Positions 9,480 to 21,900 of a stretch of 64,000 nt of DNA are shown here, one piece after another. The notes under the pieces are model-generated. The model made no database searches. It was not told the DNA's origin and worked only from the letters and a program-made list of their open reading frames with translations. The DNA is taken from NCBI GenBank assembly GCA_951812925.1, contig OX638370.1:27395964-27459963 (forward strand). The letters are read 5' to 3'. A program made the position numbers and the translations under genes. How positions within the stretch are numbered: position 1 is the stretch's first letter; each line of letters begins with the position of its first letter. The stretch is from Calliopum simillimum. Its lineage: Eukaryota > Arthropoda > Insecta > Diptera > Lauxaniidae.

Positions 9480-12400
9480 ATGATGAATCTAATACCTTCA
9501 TATTACGATGAGCGTAACAAAATCTGGAGAGGTGCTAAAGAGGAACCATATTATAATGATAACTGTTCAATAGGACGAGTTTTGTTTAATTCAATGAAAA
9601 ATTATCCCAAAAAGGTTATTCAAGTAAGTTAACTTTTGTTTGTTATTAAGTCAAACTTATTTCAGCGTGGACAAAGCTGGGAGTCACTTCTTCTGGCTGC
9701 AGTTTGCAATTTTTTTACAAAATTGCATGATCAAACGAATGAGCAATTCCTCACACAATGAGAAAAAAAGAGAAAAAACAACAGAACACAAGGAGTAGCT
9801 AAGTGAAAACAGCGTAATAACGATCGAAAACTTATGTACTTGTGTGAAAAATTTTTAATCCGACAAAATGATATTTTACCTTTAAAAAATTCTCTAAATA
9901 AGTACGTCAGTTTCTATTTTAGTTTAAATATGTTATTATAAAAGTAAAATTATTAAAATCTATTCAGTATATTTTGCGCCAAAGCGTGACATACGATCAA
10001 TTTGTAGCAGATACTCATTGTTTGGTCACATTTGTGACTTTTTTTAAGCAAATAGTTGTTTTTTGATCAGTTTCTCTCCCACACAGAGAAAACAATATGA
10101 TTGTATATATCAAAATTTGGTAATAATTAACAAATAATATATTTGATATAGGCGAAGCGGCATATTTGAGCAATGTTATTGGTTCAATCCTATATTTGTT
10201 GATAATTACCAAGTATATGTTTGAATATAAAGACCTCCATTATTTTTTATTAAGGCCTTTATTATTATTAATCTTTTTATTAGTTAGGAAATAACACGAC
10301 AATATTTGTAAAATGTCAAAAAATAAAATAAATATTAAAAAAAACTTTTTCTTGTCTGGGATTCGAACATACAATCTCCCGGATATCAGTCAAACGTCTT
10401 ATACATTCAGCTAACCCTGTCTAAATATATTTCAAGTTTTTCAAAACTTTTTTAAATTATTGTAGCTGGAGGTAGCTCAATGCATAAGACGTTTGACTGA
10501 TAACCTGGGGGTTGAATGTTATAGCGTATATTATATTTTACGATGTTTTTTTTTTTTTTTTTTTTTTTGATTATTTAATTTTTTTGAATGCACTCAAAAC
10601 CCAGACAAGGTTTTTGTTTTAAATTATATCAAATATTTGACATTCCATCAAACAGATATCATGTTTGGCCCAATCAACAACATTTTAAGGTCCAATTAAA
10701 GGCATATTAATATTAACCAAAATTTGTTAACTATTAACAAATATTTTATAAAATATTCAACCAAATATATTTCTTTGAGGGAAACATACTTTTTCTCAGT
10801 GCATTTGATCGCTTGACTACAACAAGTTTGACTCTTAAAAAATGCGTTTGTGAAATTTGTTGTTGAATTAAATTTTATTACAGATTTTTGATAAAGATGG
10901 CGTTACAATGACTAATGGTGAAGTTGTCACTTCGGCCATACGCATCGCACAACATTTCAATAGCATGAGATTACGCCAGGACGATGTCGTTGGTATTGTG
11001 GCAAGAAATTCAACATACGTTACGCCTCTTGCAGTGGCATCTTTAATGAATTGTACACCATATCATGCAATTAATCCAATATTGGATGAACGTAGGTTAA
11101 TTTTTATGTATATTTTGTTGATTTGAATTGAGTAACAAGAACTATGATCGGCTTAAAAGTTGAAACTTATTCGGAAAATTTTCTTAATCTCTTTTAGAAA
11201 CACTATCGCAAGTCTTCGAAATAACAAAACCTAAATTGATTTTTTGCGATGGTCAAGATTACGATAAAGTGCGATTGGCAACAAAAACATTTAAACCGCA
11301 AATATATACCATAACAGATCACATCGATGATGTTCCTAAAGTACAAGACTTGTTGGCGCCTACGAAAACAGAACATTTTTACAAGTAAGTCCTTTTGCAA
11401 AGTTACTCACTGCCTAAATCTGAGTTCATATAAACTTTTATTTCTTAACTAGACCGAAAGCATTACTACATGGCGGCGATCAAACTATGTTAATACTCTG
11501 TTCCTCTGGTACGACTGGCTTGCCAAAAGGTGTTTGCATATCAAACCATAAGCTGCTGTCTACTGCAGTGTAAGAAATTTCCAATATGTGTGTTTCCACA
11601 TTAAAAAATTTCTTTCATAACCATTTCAGTCAGTCTTTTGTTAACAGCGATGATGTAATTTATAGTTCAAGTGGACTCGATTGGCTTACTGGTCTTACCA
11701 TGATGATTATGTCCTGCACGTCAGGTTGTACGCGCATTATTAGTGATCAAATATTTTCTGCAGACGAGTTTGTTCGCCTAGTTAAGGAGTACAAAATAAC
11801 TTACACAATGTTACCACCGCGCTATATCAGTTCACTTATAAAATGTCCTGCAGCTACCCCAGCAAACCTGACGTCTATACGTCTAATCACTGTTGCTGGG
11901 GCTACCATAGCACTCATTTCCTTACAGAAACTACAACGTATCGTTCCGAATGCAATAATTGGTTACAGATATGGTTTTAGCGAATTTGGTGGCGTTACCA
12001 TAAATTTTGGTCTAGAAAAGCCAGCTTCCAGTGGTAAGCTTATTCCAGGTGTACAGGTTCGCATCGTCGATGAAGATGGAAAGAATTTGGGACCCAAAGA
12101 AGCAGGTGAAATTTACGTATGCCAATCAAAGCATTGGAATGGCTACTATGGCAATCCGAAGGAGACACGCACGGCCTTAGACTTTCAGGGCTGGTATCAT
12201 ACAGGTGATGTGGGCTATTTTGACGATGAACATTTTCTCTATGTCGTAGACCGCAAAAAGGAAATATTGAAGTTCCAAGGTTTGCAGTATTGGCCCACAG
12301 AAATTGAAAAATGCATCACAGATCTACCAGATGTTACGGATGTCTGTGTATTTGGTGTTTATGATGAGGCTTATGGTGATTTAGCGGGTGCTCTGGTAGT

Positions 12401-12593
12401 CAAAGCGGAAGGTTGTTTTCTAAGTGCAGAAAATATAAAAAATCATGTGCAGAAGGAGTTAGTGGTGCCGCATAAACAGCTGAATGGTGGTATATTGTTC
12501 GTGGAAAATCTGCCACAGAACTTGAATGGAAAGACCCTGAAAAAAGAAGCCAAAATGCAGTTTATAGCAGCCATGACAAAGGTCGACCGTTAG
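9480..12593 (+). CDS. Acyl-CoA synthetase, luciferase/4CL-like (ACS1)
   Basis: Five exons are read from GT-AG signals: 9480-9623, 10884-11091, 11198-11384, 11453-11569 and 11630-12593, giving 539 aa. The enzyme should activate a carboxylic acid with ATP and transfer it to CoA. Exon 4 carries the phosphate loop SSGTTGLPKGV (A3). Exon 5 carries the A5 region YGFSEFGG (S-E where many members have T-E), the A7-A8 region YHTGDVGYFDDEHFLYVVDR, and the C-terminal NGKTLKKEAK with the catalytic lysine. The start is the first of two tandem ATG codons, kept in ACS2 and ACS3. The protein ends in KVDR, not SKL, so peroxisomal import by PTS1 is not supported. It lies alone on + at the left, opposite to the other three copies. 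The natural substrate is unknown; luciferase activity is not implied. Confidence 0.93.
10082..10801. mobile_element. Foldback MITE with inverted tRNA-like segments in ACS1 intron 1
   Basis: The ends are CACAGAGAAAA and TTTTCTCAGTG, and the insertion splits the second copy of the 215-bp direct repeat. Two internal segments are inverted copies: about 10355-10440 (minus sense) and 10460-10535 (plus sense). The minus-sense one reads GGTTAGCTGAATG...GACGTTTGACTGATA...TTCGAATCCC, which has A-box-like and B-box-like elements. An intact tRNA fold is not supported. Transposon class is undecided. Confidence 0.65.
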
Positions 12594-12628
12594 TACGTGT
12601 ATTTGCTTATGAATGTGTAAGTAAGTGT

Positions 12629-12634
12629 AATAAA
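12629..12634 (+). terminator. Polyadenylation signal AATAAA of ACS1
   Basis: AATAAA lies 36 bp past the ACS1 stop codon and is the first canonical signal downstream. Such a short 3' UTR suits the compact spacing seen at the other copies. Confidence 0.6.
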
Positions 12635-12689
12635 AATACAATTTTGTACAAACTAACAGTGTACTTTTTATCTTCAGAGTTTTTCTAAG

Positions 12690-12930
12690 AACACCAACGT
12701 ATGTATGTATATAATGTATTTTTCTGACCTCAGATTAAAAAACTGGTGTTACAAATCAAATAAAAAGAAATTTTTAAAAAAATTTAGGAAGATATGTGAA
12801 TAGGACCTTTTTCATACTGAAATGGCCCCAAAGTAAAAAAATTAGGAAAAAAATTAATTTTAATAATTCAAGGTTTAAAGATCATATAATCATCTACAAG
12901 TTTCTGCTAAAAAGTTTTCTCCAGATGATG
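12690..12930. repeat. Fragment of the MITE family found in ACS3 intron 2
   Basis: Shares a block running from a polypyrimidine plus 'TTAAAAAACT' to 'TTTTTCATACTxAAATGGCC.CCAAAGT' with the element at 47886-48748 (matching part about 48300-48480). Termini are not preserved. Confidence 0.55.
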
Positions 12931-13448
12931 AACTAAATATTTATTATTAAAACGTATCAGGTCTGAGGACCAAATCTAATTCAAATTTTGCTGCTACTTC
13001 TCAATGCGAGTTCGATGACTTCATTTTTACTGAAACTTGGCTGAATGAGAATTTTTATAATGAAGAATTTTTTGATGCTCATTTATACAATGTCTACCGT
13101 AAAGTTCGTGATGCAAATTGAACTGGTTATCTTCGGAGTGGGGGTGTTTTGATTGCTGTTAGTCGTGTAGTTATTTCATCTATTATCTTGCTTGATAATA
13201 ATAATCCTGTAATTGATCAACTTTGTGTAGTAATCAAGTCTCTTTATATAATAGTCTCGTATATTCCACCAAATAGTACTGTTGACTTATATAATAAACA
13301 TATGGATAACATTTCATCTTAATTTATTAGTATTCCTTGTGTTAAAAGTCAATTAATGGTTTTTGGTGATTTCAGTCTTCTTGGTGTTCGGTGGGTACCT
13401 TTGTCTGATGATAATTATTTATCCCCATTTAATGTATCTAATAATACG
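12931..13448 (+). pseudogene. Jockey-like LINE, endonuclease domain fragment
   Basis: The translation shows an apurinic-type endonuclease (EEP) domain: FIFTETWLNENFYN, then GGVLIAVSRVVISS, then SYIPPNSTVDLYNKHMDN and the core QLMVFGDFSLLGVRW. The corresponding parts of the element at 57511-60012 read YIPPNSNLDLYKSHVDN and QIMVFGDFNLSGVTW. Several in-frame stops are present. It is cut at 13448 by a mariner and resumes at 14701. Confidence 0.85.
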
Positions 13449-14700
13449 TAGGCTGCTCGATATATTTCTGGCCTAGGCAACACTAAGTGTTGCCAGGTGC
13501 AATCTGACATTTCTATTGGAAAGTTTGATATTTTTTAGCATAAACGTACTCAGAACGTTTTGACGTACGACCATCATTTGTGTTGTTTACAGTAAGTTGA
13601 AAAAATCAATTTGGCAAAAAAATGGAATTAACTCGTGAACATTTTCGTGCGATCATTTTTCACAACTTTCGACGTGGATTATCACGACAAGAGTGCATCG
13701 ATGAACTTAAATCTTTGTATGGCGATGAAGCACAATCCTATAGCACTGTGAAAAACTGGTTTAATGAATTCAATCGTGGCCGACGCTCGCTCAAAGACGA
13801 ATTCCGCGAAGGTCGTCCAAAAACGGCCGTTGTGCCAGAGAACATTGATGCCGTGCGTGAACTGATAATGCAAGATTGTCATGTGACATACCGTGAGATA
13901 GAAGCGTCGTTGGGCATTTCTCCCACCAGCACACATTCGATATTGCATGAACACCTGGCCGTAAAAAATGTTTGTTCTCGTTGGATCCCGCACAATTTGA
14001 CAATCGCTCAAAAAAAGGCTCGTGTCGATTGGTGCAAAGAAATGTTGACAAAATACGATCCCGGTGCTTCAAAAGACGTTTATAAGATCGTCACAGGTGA
14101 CGAATCATTGATCTATGCGTATGAGCCCGAAACAAAACAGCAATCGACCGTGTGGGTCTTCGAAGACGAGCCAAATCCAACGAAAGTTGTTCGTGGAAGA
14201 AACACTTCGAAGCAAATGGTCACCTGTTTCTTCGGCAAAACTGGTCATGTGGCGACTGTTCCTCTTGAGCAACGTAGGACGGTCAATTTTGAGTGGGACA
14301 CCACAATTTGTTTGCCTGAAGTTTTCAGAGAAATTTCAAAAAACGAGCAAGAGAAAACGAATTATTGTTCACCAAAACAATGCTAGCTCTCACACATCGG
14401 CTCAAACCAACGCCTTTTTGACCCGCCAAAACGTCGAATTGATGGGTCATCCGCCGTACAGCCCTAACTTGGCACCCAATGATTTCTTTTTATTCCCACA
14501 CATCAAGAAAAAAATGCGTGGTCAATGATTTTCGTCGACAGAAGATGCTGTTGAAGCGTTCAAAAACCATGTTTTGGAGGTGTCTCAATCGGAGTGGAAA
14601 AAGTGCTTCGACAATTGGTTTGAACGCATGCAAAAGTATATAAATCATGATGATAAATATTCGCATTTTCATTATTAGGCCAGAAATATATCGAGCAGCT
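13449..14700 (+). mobile_element. mariner element (D,D34D type)
   Basis: About 1.25 kb with inverted ends that share GGCTGCTCGATATATTTCTG and its complement. It splits a LINE: endonuclease sequence stops at 13448 and its continuation resumes at 14701. The left end abuts a TA; the right-hand TA is not clearly kept. It encodes one damaged transposase. Confidence 0.9.
13622..14678 (+). pseudogene. mariner transposase, inactivated
   Basis: The reading starts at ATG 13622. The N-terminal paired helix-turn-helix DNA-binding region begins MELTREHFRAIIFHNF and continues through the WVPHxL-like segment WIPHNLTIAQKK. The first catalytic Asp is in TGDESLIYAYEP. Near 14333-14345, in an A-run, the frame moves to the next phase. 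The second catalytic position reads HQNNASSH where mariners have HHDNASSH, an Asp-to-Asn change. The third Asp (APNDFFLF) follows 34 residues later, confirming D,D34D spacing. An in-frame TGA lies at 14526. The frameshift, the lost Asp and the stop make it dead three times over. Confidence 0.92.
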
Positions 14701-15376
14701 CGCGTATTGAATTATGTGCCTTTGATAAAATTCTAGAGATGGGACTTGCTCAAATAAATAATTGCTTTACCTTACTTAAAAGACTTTTGGACTTAATTTT
14801 TGTTTCTAGTATTATTAATCATGAAATTGTCACCATCAAATGATCATCACTTTGAATTAGATGTTTCTTTTTTTAAATTTGCAAATATTCATACTAATGT
14901 AAAATATTCGAACTTTGATTTTAAAGCTTGTAATTTTTAAATTGTAAATTACTCTTTTTATTGCATTGATTTGGATAATTTGTTTCATAAATCGTGTTTT
15001 AATGTTTTTAAATCAGCAGTTGCTGAAGTTTGTAAAGAACATATACCTAAGTATAGCGATTTTTGTTAGAATTTCATTATACTGTCAATGTTGTATTAAT
15101 GTGGGGAGGAATGTCAAATTTCATGTATAGACTGTCAAAAAAATCAAAACGCTTTTTCATTAGATTATTTTTTTCTAGTTTAAACTATAACACATTGCTT
15201 GCAATATTTCAATTTAGACATGTCCTTATACTTTGTGGGATAGTGTAAAGCGGCCTTTATGTTTAAATAATATTTTCTAAATTTTACTGTATTTATTTTG
15301 TTATGTTTAAATATTTTTTATACAGTCTGTAAGAATGTATATTCGTAGACCGAATTAATTAAATAAATAAAAAAAG
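14701..15376 (+). pseudogene. Jockey-like LINE continuation and 3' tail
   Basis: From 14701 the sequence continues the endonuclease C-terminus (VLNYVPL..., LLK.IIALPYLKDFW, matching LALGLIQINNCFNSINRLLD of the 57.5-60 kb element) with broken frames. The RT domain is missing. At 15320-15376 it ends with CTGTAAGAATGTATATTCGT and AATTAAATAAATAAAAAA, closely matching the 3' tail of the other copy at 60034-60090. It is an internally deleted copy. Confidence 0.7.
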
Positions 15377-15423
15377 AAATCATCAGACCCCCCCCCTTCC
15401 CCAACAGATGCATTTTTGTGTTA

Positions 15424-15724
15424 CTGCCATACCTAAATTGGAGCGTCAGCGTTATTTTACTGTCAAAAATTTCTCATGTACATACAATTTGTATGGCGCA
15501 TACCGAAATTGCCAACGCTCAACGCTGAGCTATTCGAATTTCCAATTTTGACATAGCGTTATGGCGTGAAGTTAGCTGCAGAAAAGTAAAAAAAGAAACA
15601 ACAATATGATTTTGACAAACAAATGACTTCAACGCAACGCTCTTTATTTCGTCGGTATGGCGCTTGACGCTTTTGTGTAACGTTAAATAACGCAACGCCT
15701 GACGCTCCAATTTAGGTATGGCAG
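15424..15724. mobile_element. 301-bp MITE with TTA target duplication
   Basis: Perfect terminal inverted repeats of at least 26 bp begin CTGCCATACCTAAATTGGAG and are flanked by TTA at 15421-15423 and 15725-15727. The 3-bp TWA duplication suggests PIF/Harbinger. No coding capacity. Confidence 0.88.
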
Positions 15725-15789
15725 TTAGTCTTATTCTCCTCTATTATCTCACAAAACCTTCGCAATCTCACCGCTTACACCCTGTATAC

Positions 15790-16333
15790 GGCTCCCAGAA
15801 ATAACGCCATAGGAAATAACGCCAGAAAATTTCTGGAAATAAAGCCAAAAACTGATTAGGAATCAACGCCACTTTGTTTTGGAAATAACGCCCGAAAATT
15901 TTTTAGAAATAACGCCAGAAAAATCTGCACACAAAATTCTAGTGTTATTTCCATTTGGTTTTGGAAATAAAACTAAAAATTATCTAGAAAATAATGCCAG
16001 AAAAGTTTTTGGCCTTCCTTCCAAAACAAAATGGAAATATCGCCAGAATTTTGTATGCAGATTTTTCTGGCGTTATTTCCAAAAAATTTTCTGGCGTTAT
16101 TTCCTATGGCGTTATATCCTTTTTCTTAACTACATTATTTTTGGAAATAACACCATAATTTTTGAAAATAACGCCAGAAAAGTTTTTGACTTTATTTCCA
16201 AAACAAAATGGAAATAACGCCCGAATTTTGTATAAAAATTTTTCTGGCGTTATTTCCAAAAAATTTTCTAGCGTTATTTCCTATGGTGTTATTTCCTATG
16301 GCGTTATTTCCTATGGCGTTATTTCAGGGAGCT
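15790..16333. mobile_element. Foldback element built of GGAAATAACGCC modules
   Basis: The whole 544 bp consists of short modules GGAAATAACGCC(A/C)GAAAATT on the left and inverted copies CTGGCGTTATTTCC on the right. Ends are GGCTCCCAGAAATAACGCC and its near complement. A 9-bp direct duplication CCTGTATAC lies at 15781-15789 and 16334-16342. Modular inverted arms and a 9-bp duplication recall Drosophila FB elements. Open frames within it are repeat artefacts. Confidence 0.88.
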
Positions 16334-16342
16334 CCTGTATAC

Positions 16343-17109
16343 TAATATAATTTATATTCTGAAATAAATGCAAAATAATGTTGCATAAACTCAAAACCGA
16401 AACCGATGGCACCAGTGCTATCTATTGTAAAATAAGTCAAGTGTAAATTTGGCATAAACGGTGTAAAACAAATACAAAATAGTAAGGGTGTTACTGCCTT
16501 TGACCTGACCAAACATTAAATACTCTACACTGCAGTATTATAAAATTTTGCTTGCACGGGAGGTGCAACAACCTTTTGTCCAAGTTTACATATGTAGATT
16601 TTTCTCAGATCTTGCTCTTAATGTTCTCAGTGTCTGAGTGAAATTTGATTGGATTACGTCTAAAAACATTTTCCGTATAGCATTTTGAAACTTTTGCTTA
16701 TAGTTATAGTACAGGACAAAATCTACAATTTTTTTATACAATTCTTGACCTGCACTTAAATAGAGCACCATAGCACGTTGCTTTTTTTTAGCCCAATAAA
16801 AACGGTGCTATTACTTTGACACTTTAATGTGTGCATTTTGCTTTCATAACAATTTCCTAAGGCAATAGCAATAACATATTATTTAACTCTACGAGTATGT
16901 ACGTGTAATTCTTTATAACGATGATAATCATAAAATTATTTTTATAGCGCCACATAATTTTATAACATTGAATTAATTTCACCTAACAGAGACTATAATG
17001 TTGCTGGCCTAGTGATGTGCATATAATGCAACTAAAAAAATCCCTTTCTGAATGGAACATAAAAGCAATTCCCCTGAAATTGACCACTAATTTTGTGCAT
17101 TACCAGCAA
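16343..17109. other. No gene recognised
   Basis: AT-rich spacer. About 16500-16770 resembles the dispersed fly repeat on the opposite strand (AGTGTCTGAGTGAAATTTGA, GCACGGGAGGTGCAACAAC). No splice-bounded exon or conserved reading frame is visible. Confidence 0.5.
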
Positions 17110-17113
17110 CGCG

Positions 17114-17516
17114 ATTTACGTGATTGTCGAGCGGACAATTTAAAAAAAATTAATTTTAATAACTTTATTGTAACGTATCATCTTAACAACTCATTTACAT
17201 TTTATTGATTTTTCTTTTTATAGATATTGCTAACATGAAAATATGCTTAAATTAACAATTTATTATTTTGCTTAAATTAACAATTTATTATTTTGCTTAA
17301 ATTAACAATTTATTATTTTGTTTAAATTGACATTATTTATTATTTTGCTTTAAATAAGTTTTTACATATTTTTGCAGAACAAGCTGAAAGTTGTAATGAG
17401 TTCATTGTGGTGCAATCGATTTACTTAAGTTGTTGAACCAATGCAACAACAATTATAGTTGCCAATTAATTGGTACTTGCTTAGTTATGTTATATGAATT
17501 ATCTACTGACATAACC
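17114..17516 (-). repeat. 3' LTR of the gypsy-like element
   Basis: 403 bp, reading on the minus strand from GGTTATGTCAGTAGATAATT to CGTAAAT. It contains three consecutive 26-bp copies of TTAAATTAACAATTTATTATT. Base for base it looks the same as the LTR at 23751-24153. Confidence 0.96.
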
Positions 17517-18942
17517 CCTCCCCTTTTTGACTGAAAACTCTCCTGAGTTTTTGAAATTATATTAAATGAAATTGTTTTATATTTGTTTGTCACGTAGATA
17601 TAAAGAAATATGAGTAAAATGATTATTATTGTGATTGCAATGCAAGAAATCCATGTAATAGGTTGGTGGATTTTCTTGTGATATCTTAATTCTTCTATTT
17701 TCTTTAAGTTCTCAACTTGTCCCACAATGATTTCATTGAATGTTATTTCTTTATTAAAATTAGTTATATTTATTTTTGAAGGTACAACAAAATGTTCTTG
17801 AAATTGCTTATTAACATTACTAAATATTGTGTTATTAATGCTTACTTTGCAATCACTAAAAGATAATAGTATATTTCCATTTAAGTAGGATTCTCTTTCG
17901 CTACACGTACTTTTGATGAAAGTTTTTACTTGATTTTTTAATATTATCAATCCTGATTTTAATTCTATTGTTTCTGTTTTATTATTCATTATTCTTACAC
18001 AGGATTTGTTAAATATACATAATTTTGTTTTTCTAAGATTTTGTTTATTAGAACTACCATTGTAATCGTATAAAGTTTTATCTAATTCTACAATTTCTTG
18101 ATTATTAAAAACTAGTTCCTCTGAATTAATGTTTGGAATCGGAATAAACAGAAATCTTTTTGCTTCTATAATTTTATTTGGTATTTGTATAGCAAATATA
18201 ATTTTTGTGTTTTTATACTGAGCTGAACTAAGCCTTATGTTTTGTAGTCTATATAGATCAATGTTGTATGTCTCTATTTCCTCTTTTGTCAAGATATTAT
18301 TAGTCATTAAATTCAGTCTAGCTGCTGCAAGATTATTTTGAATGTGTTCTATATTGTCATGAAGAATTTTAACTTTTATAAAAATGTCTAAGAAAATTAA
18401 CTGTTTGTCAAATTTATCTTCGTTTTTTGATATCCCATTTAGGGTTTTACTTATTTTATTTCTATCGTCCTCTATTGTTGTGTTGTCTTGAGTTTCTCAA
18501 AGGTTTTGTTGAAATAGTCATTAATCCGTATATTTTCGTTAAAATTTGTTATTATATTATGATTATTCTCGTCAATTGTCCTGAGATGTTCTTCTATATC
18601 GGTTCTGTCGTTATCGTCCATGGTGCCATATAGCCATTTCATACCCATTCCAGCTATGTTTAAAAGTCCTCTTTTCTGTCTGTGTGGTACAAGTGTTGAA
18701 AGTTTCATTTTTACTGTGTCTAGTTCATGCTTTAAAAATATCTTGGAAGTGCTGTCTGGTATTCCGAGTATACTGTCGTTAAGTAATTTTACAACGTGAT
18801 AGATTTTCAATGGGTCTATTATGTGGAGTATAGTGTTGTAGCTCTCTATTATTTCTACATTATCGATTGAAATTTTTGCAAATCCATTATTTGTTTCTAT
18901 TTTCTCAATTATTAAGGTTGTTTCTATTGTTGGTATCAGCAT
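17453..18942 (-). pseudogene. Errantivirus-type env gene, frame-broken
   Basis: An envelope glycoprotein frame lies downstream of pol and overlaps its 3' end by 38 nt. The first part (18942 to 18472) includes a furin-type site HRQKRGLLN at about residues 87-95, expected to separate surface and transmembrane subunits. The second part (18307 to 17453) carries a hydrophobic anchor near its C-terminus (IAITIIIILLIFLYIYV). The frame changes phase around 18475-18490, within a short CA-rich run, and a TAG follows; elsewhere both frames are open. Total length, about 490 residues, is normal for insect errantivirus Env, which is usually expressed from a spliced RNA. A single assembly or replication error would explain the break. 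Confidence 0.85.
17517..17528 (-). other. Polypurine tract
   Basis: On the minus strand AAAAAGGGGAGG directly precedes the 3' LTR. This is the expected primer for plus-strand DNA synthesis. Confidence 0.85.
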
Positions 18943-21900
18943 TAGTATAACTGCTAGTGTCCAAAGTACCTAAAAATTTAGTTGGTCTTTTAATATTGAT
19001 CGGATGTATGTTATTAAGGTCCATCTTTCTATACCTGGGTTCATACTTATGCCTTAGGGCCTTATAGTTTTTTATGTATCCCTCAGATTCTGTTGGTTCA
19101 AAAATTTCCCTATCTCTATTAAGTTTGCCTATCAAATGTTCTTTTTTGTTTTTTAATAAGTTTGCAATGTGTGTTTTGTCAACTTTTCCTTCCGCTATGT
19201 CAATTGGCCTACTTTTCGTTGCCGAATGTATAGATTTATTATACCATTCTATAGATTGGAAGATTCTTTCCTGAATGTTTAAAGAACTTTTTTCAACTTC
19301 TAACGCTCTCATTTTTTCCGCGATAGAGCTATGAAACCTTTCAATATCAGCATTTCCAGTATGGCTGTTAGGTTTCGTAAAATGTGCTTCAATTTGTTCT
19401 TCTCTTAAAAAATTTTTCACATTGACTGAATTAAACTCGTTGTCTAGTATCATTTTCTGTGGTTTACCTTTGATTGAAAAGAATAGCCGTAATTTTTCTA
19501 CTACTGTAATACTATTTCTATCTTCCAGTTGTAGTGCTAATGCATGTTTCGAAAATCTGTCAATAAATGTTACGAAGTTGTGTTTTTTTATTGTATATAC
19601 ATCTGCATGTACAATTTGGTTAACGTCAGTAGGTGTTTCTGTAATGTGCAGTTTAGGTTTTAAAGGCTTCCTATCATACTTTGCCCTAATACAAGTGTCA
19701 CAATTATTTATGTACTTTTGTATAAGTGTTTTCAAGTCTTTAAAGTATATCAATTTTTTTAGTCCTTCATAGTTTTCCGTAATTCCAGCATGTCCAGTTT
19801 CATGTTTGTGGTATTTAGCTATATGCCTATATGTTTCATCTTCAGTTCTCATATCTAGAGCATGATGAGTGCATTTATAGAAAGTTAGGTGGGTATTAAA
19901 CAATTCGATAAGCTTTTGTTGTACAATATTATATTCAGTATCCGGTAATTCTGAATATATACCAATTTTCCCATTTTTTAAGAATCTCCTGAATATGTCA
20001 GCCATAAAATTGGTTTTGATATCGTTTCTACTGATATAAATCTTTCTTTTGTTGTTTATTACCTCGATCTCAATAGTTTTATTTAAGGTGAGTATTATCT
20101 GCGTATAAAATCTATTTACAGCGGTATCTAATATGTGAAAGTGGTCATTTTGTTGTTCTGCCTGAGAATGAATTGTAGCGGCAGTACTCATATTATCTTC
20201 TTCTAATGTTAATATGTTTCCTTGTAATGACGAGGGTTCATTAATTTCTCCTGAATCTGAATTTATTCTACTGAGGAAGTCAGCTGCACCATTTTCTTTT
20301 CCCTTTACATATTCTATGTTGAAATCGTATTCGCCTAATTTAAGAAGCCATCTTTGAAGACGAGGATTTATGTCTTTACCTTTATGTTTTGATTTTAGCC
20401 ACACTAATGGTTGATGATCTGTTGCAAGATCGAATGTTCTTCCATAGATGTAAGGTCGAAAATAGGTTACTGCCCACACAATAGCAAGTAACTCTTTTTC
20501 CGTTGTCGAATATTTTCTTTCGTGGACATTAAGGGTTCTACTAGCAAAACTTATGGGATGTCCCTCTTGCATTAAGATTGCCCCTATTGCAAAATCACTA
20601 GCATCAGTGACAACTTTAAAACGCTTTTGAAAATCAGGATATTTTAAAATTGGTGAATCTGTCAATAATCTCTTAAGTTTTTCAAACGCATCTATGTATT
20701 GTGGGTCTTTCATATTAATTTTGATGTCTTTTTTTAAATATTTCGTCATTCCAAATGCGACCTTAGAATAATCTTTAACAAATTTCCTGAAATAACCGGT
20801 GATTCCTAAGAATGATTTAATTTTTGTTGGTGTATCTGGTAATTTTAGTTTTTGTATAGAATCAACTTTGTTTGGGTTTGGCATTATGCCGTCTGTTGTC
20901 AGTATATGTCCAAGGTATTCAGTAGATTTAGCAAAAAATTTACATTTGTCAATTTGTATTTTGAGATTATGTTCTCTTAATCTGCTAAAAATTTTCTGTA
21001 TGTTTTCCCTATGTTCCTGAATTGATGTACTAAATATGAGAATGTCGTCTAGGTAAACGACACAAATTTTGTTGACGTAATCTCTAAGGACGGAGTTCAT
21101 TAGACGCTGAAATGTTGCTGGGGCATTTTTAAGCCCAAAAGGCATTCTTATAAACTCATAATGTCCCGATGGTGTAGAGAAAGCTGTCTTTTTCCTATCT
21201 TCTTTTTTTATTAAAACTTGATGAAAACCTTTAGCTAAGTCGAGCGTCGTGAAATATTGCGCTCTGCCAAGTTTATCGAAAATATTGTCTATATTTGGTA
21301 TGGGATATTTGTCGCTAATAGAAACCTCATTGAGTTTTCTATAATCAATTACTATCCGCCATTTCTTTTTTCCTGAGTTATCTAACTTTTTCGGCACAAT
21401 CCAAAGTGGTGAATTGTATGGTGAATTACTTTCTACTATTATTCCTTGCTTTAGCATGTCTTTAATTTGTTTACTAATTTCCTCCTCATGCACTTGAGGA
21501 TATCTATAGATCTTGGAAAAAATGGGGTTCGATGTTGTTGTAATTATTTCATGTTTAATTTCGTGAGTATGTGTAAGTGTTTGTCCTTCTTGAAAAAATA
21601 GGTCTTTATTTTCTACTAAAATTTCTAGCAAAGTTTCTTTTTCTTCCTGATTCATGTCCTCTCGTAAGAGTTTATCTATAAAATCTCCATCATAGTCTAA
21701 TGTTCCTAAAGAATGGATTTCATCATAAGTGTAAGGGCAAGAGCCAATAAATTTGATTCTTACTCCATTTATTTCTATATATTCTTCGTTCAGATTTATA
21801 ATTGAATTCATGGCTTTTAAAATGTTTTGTCCAAGTATTCCTTCAAAGTTTTTATTTTTAAAATCCGTAAGCTTCCAACACATTAAATTGTTTTCATTAA

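Noticed and set aside
10355..10535. Functional tRNA gene
   Set aside because: A- and B-box-like sequence is visible, but acceptor and anticodon stems do not pair convincingly; treated as tRNA-derived repeat only.
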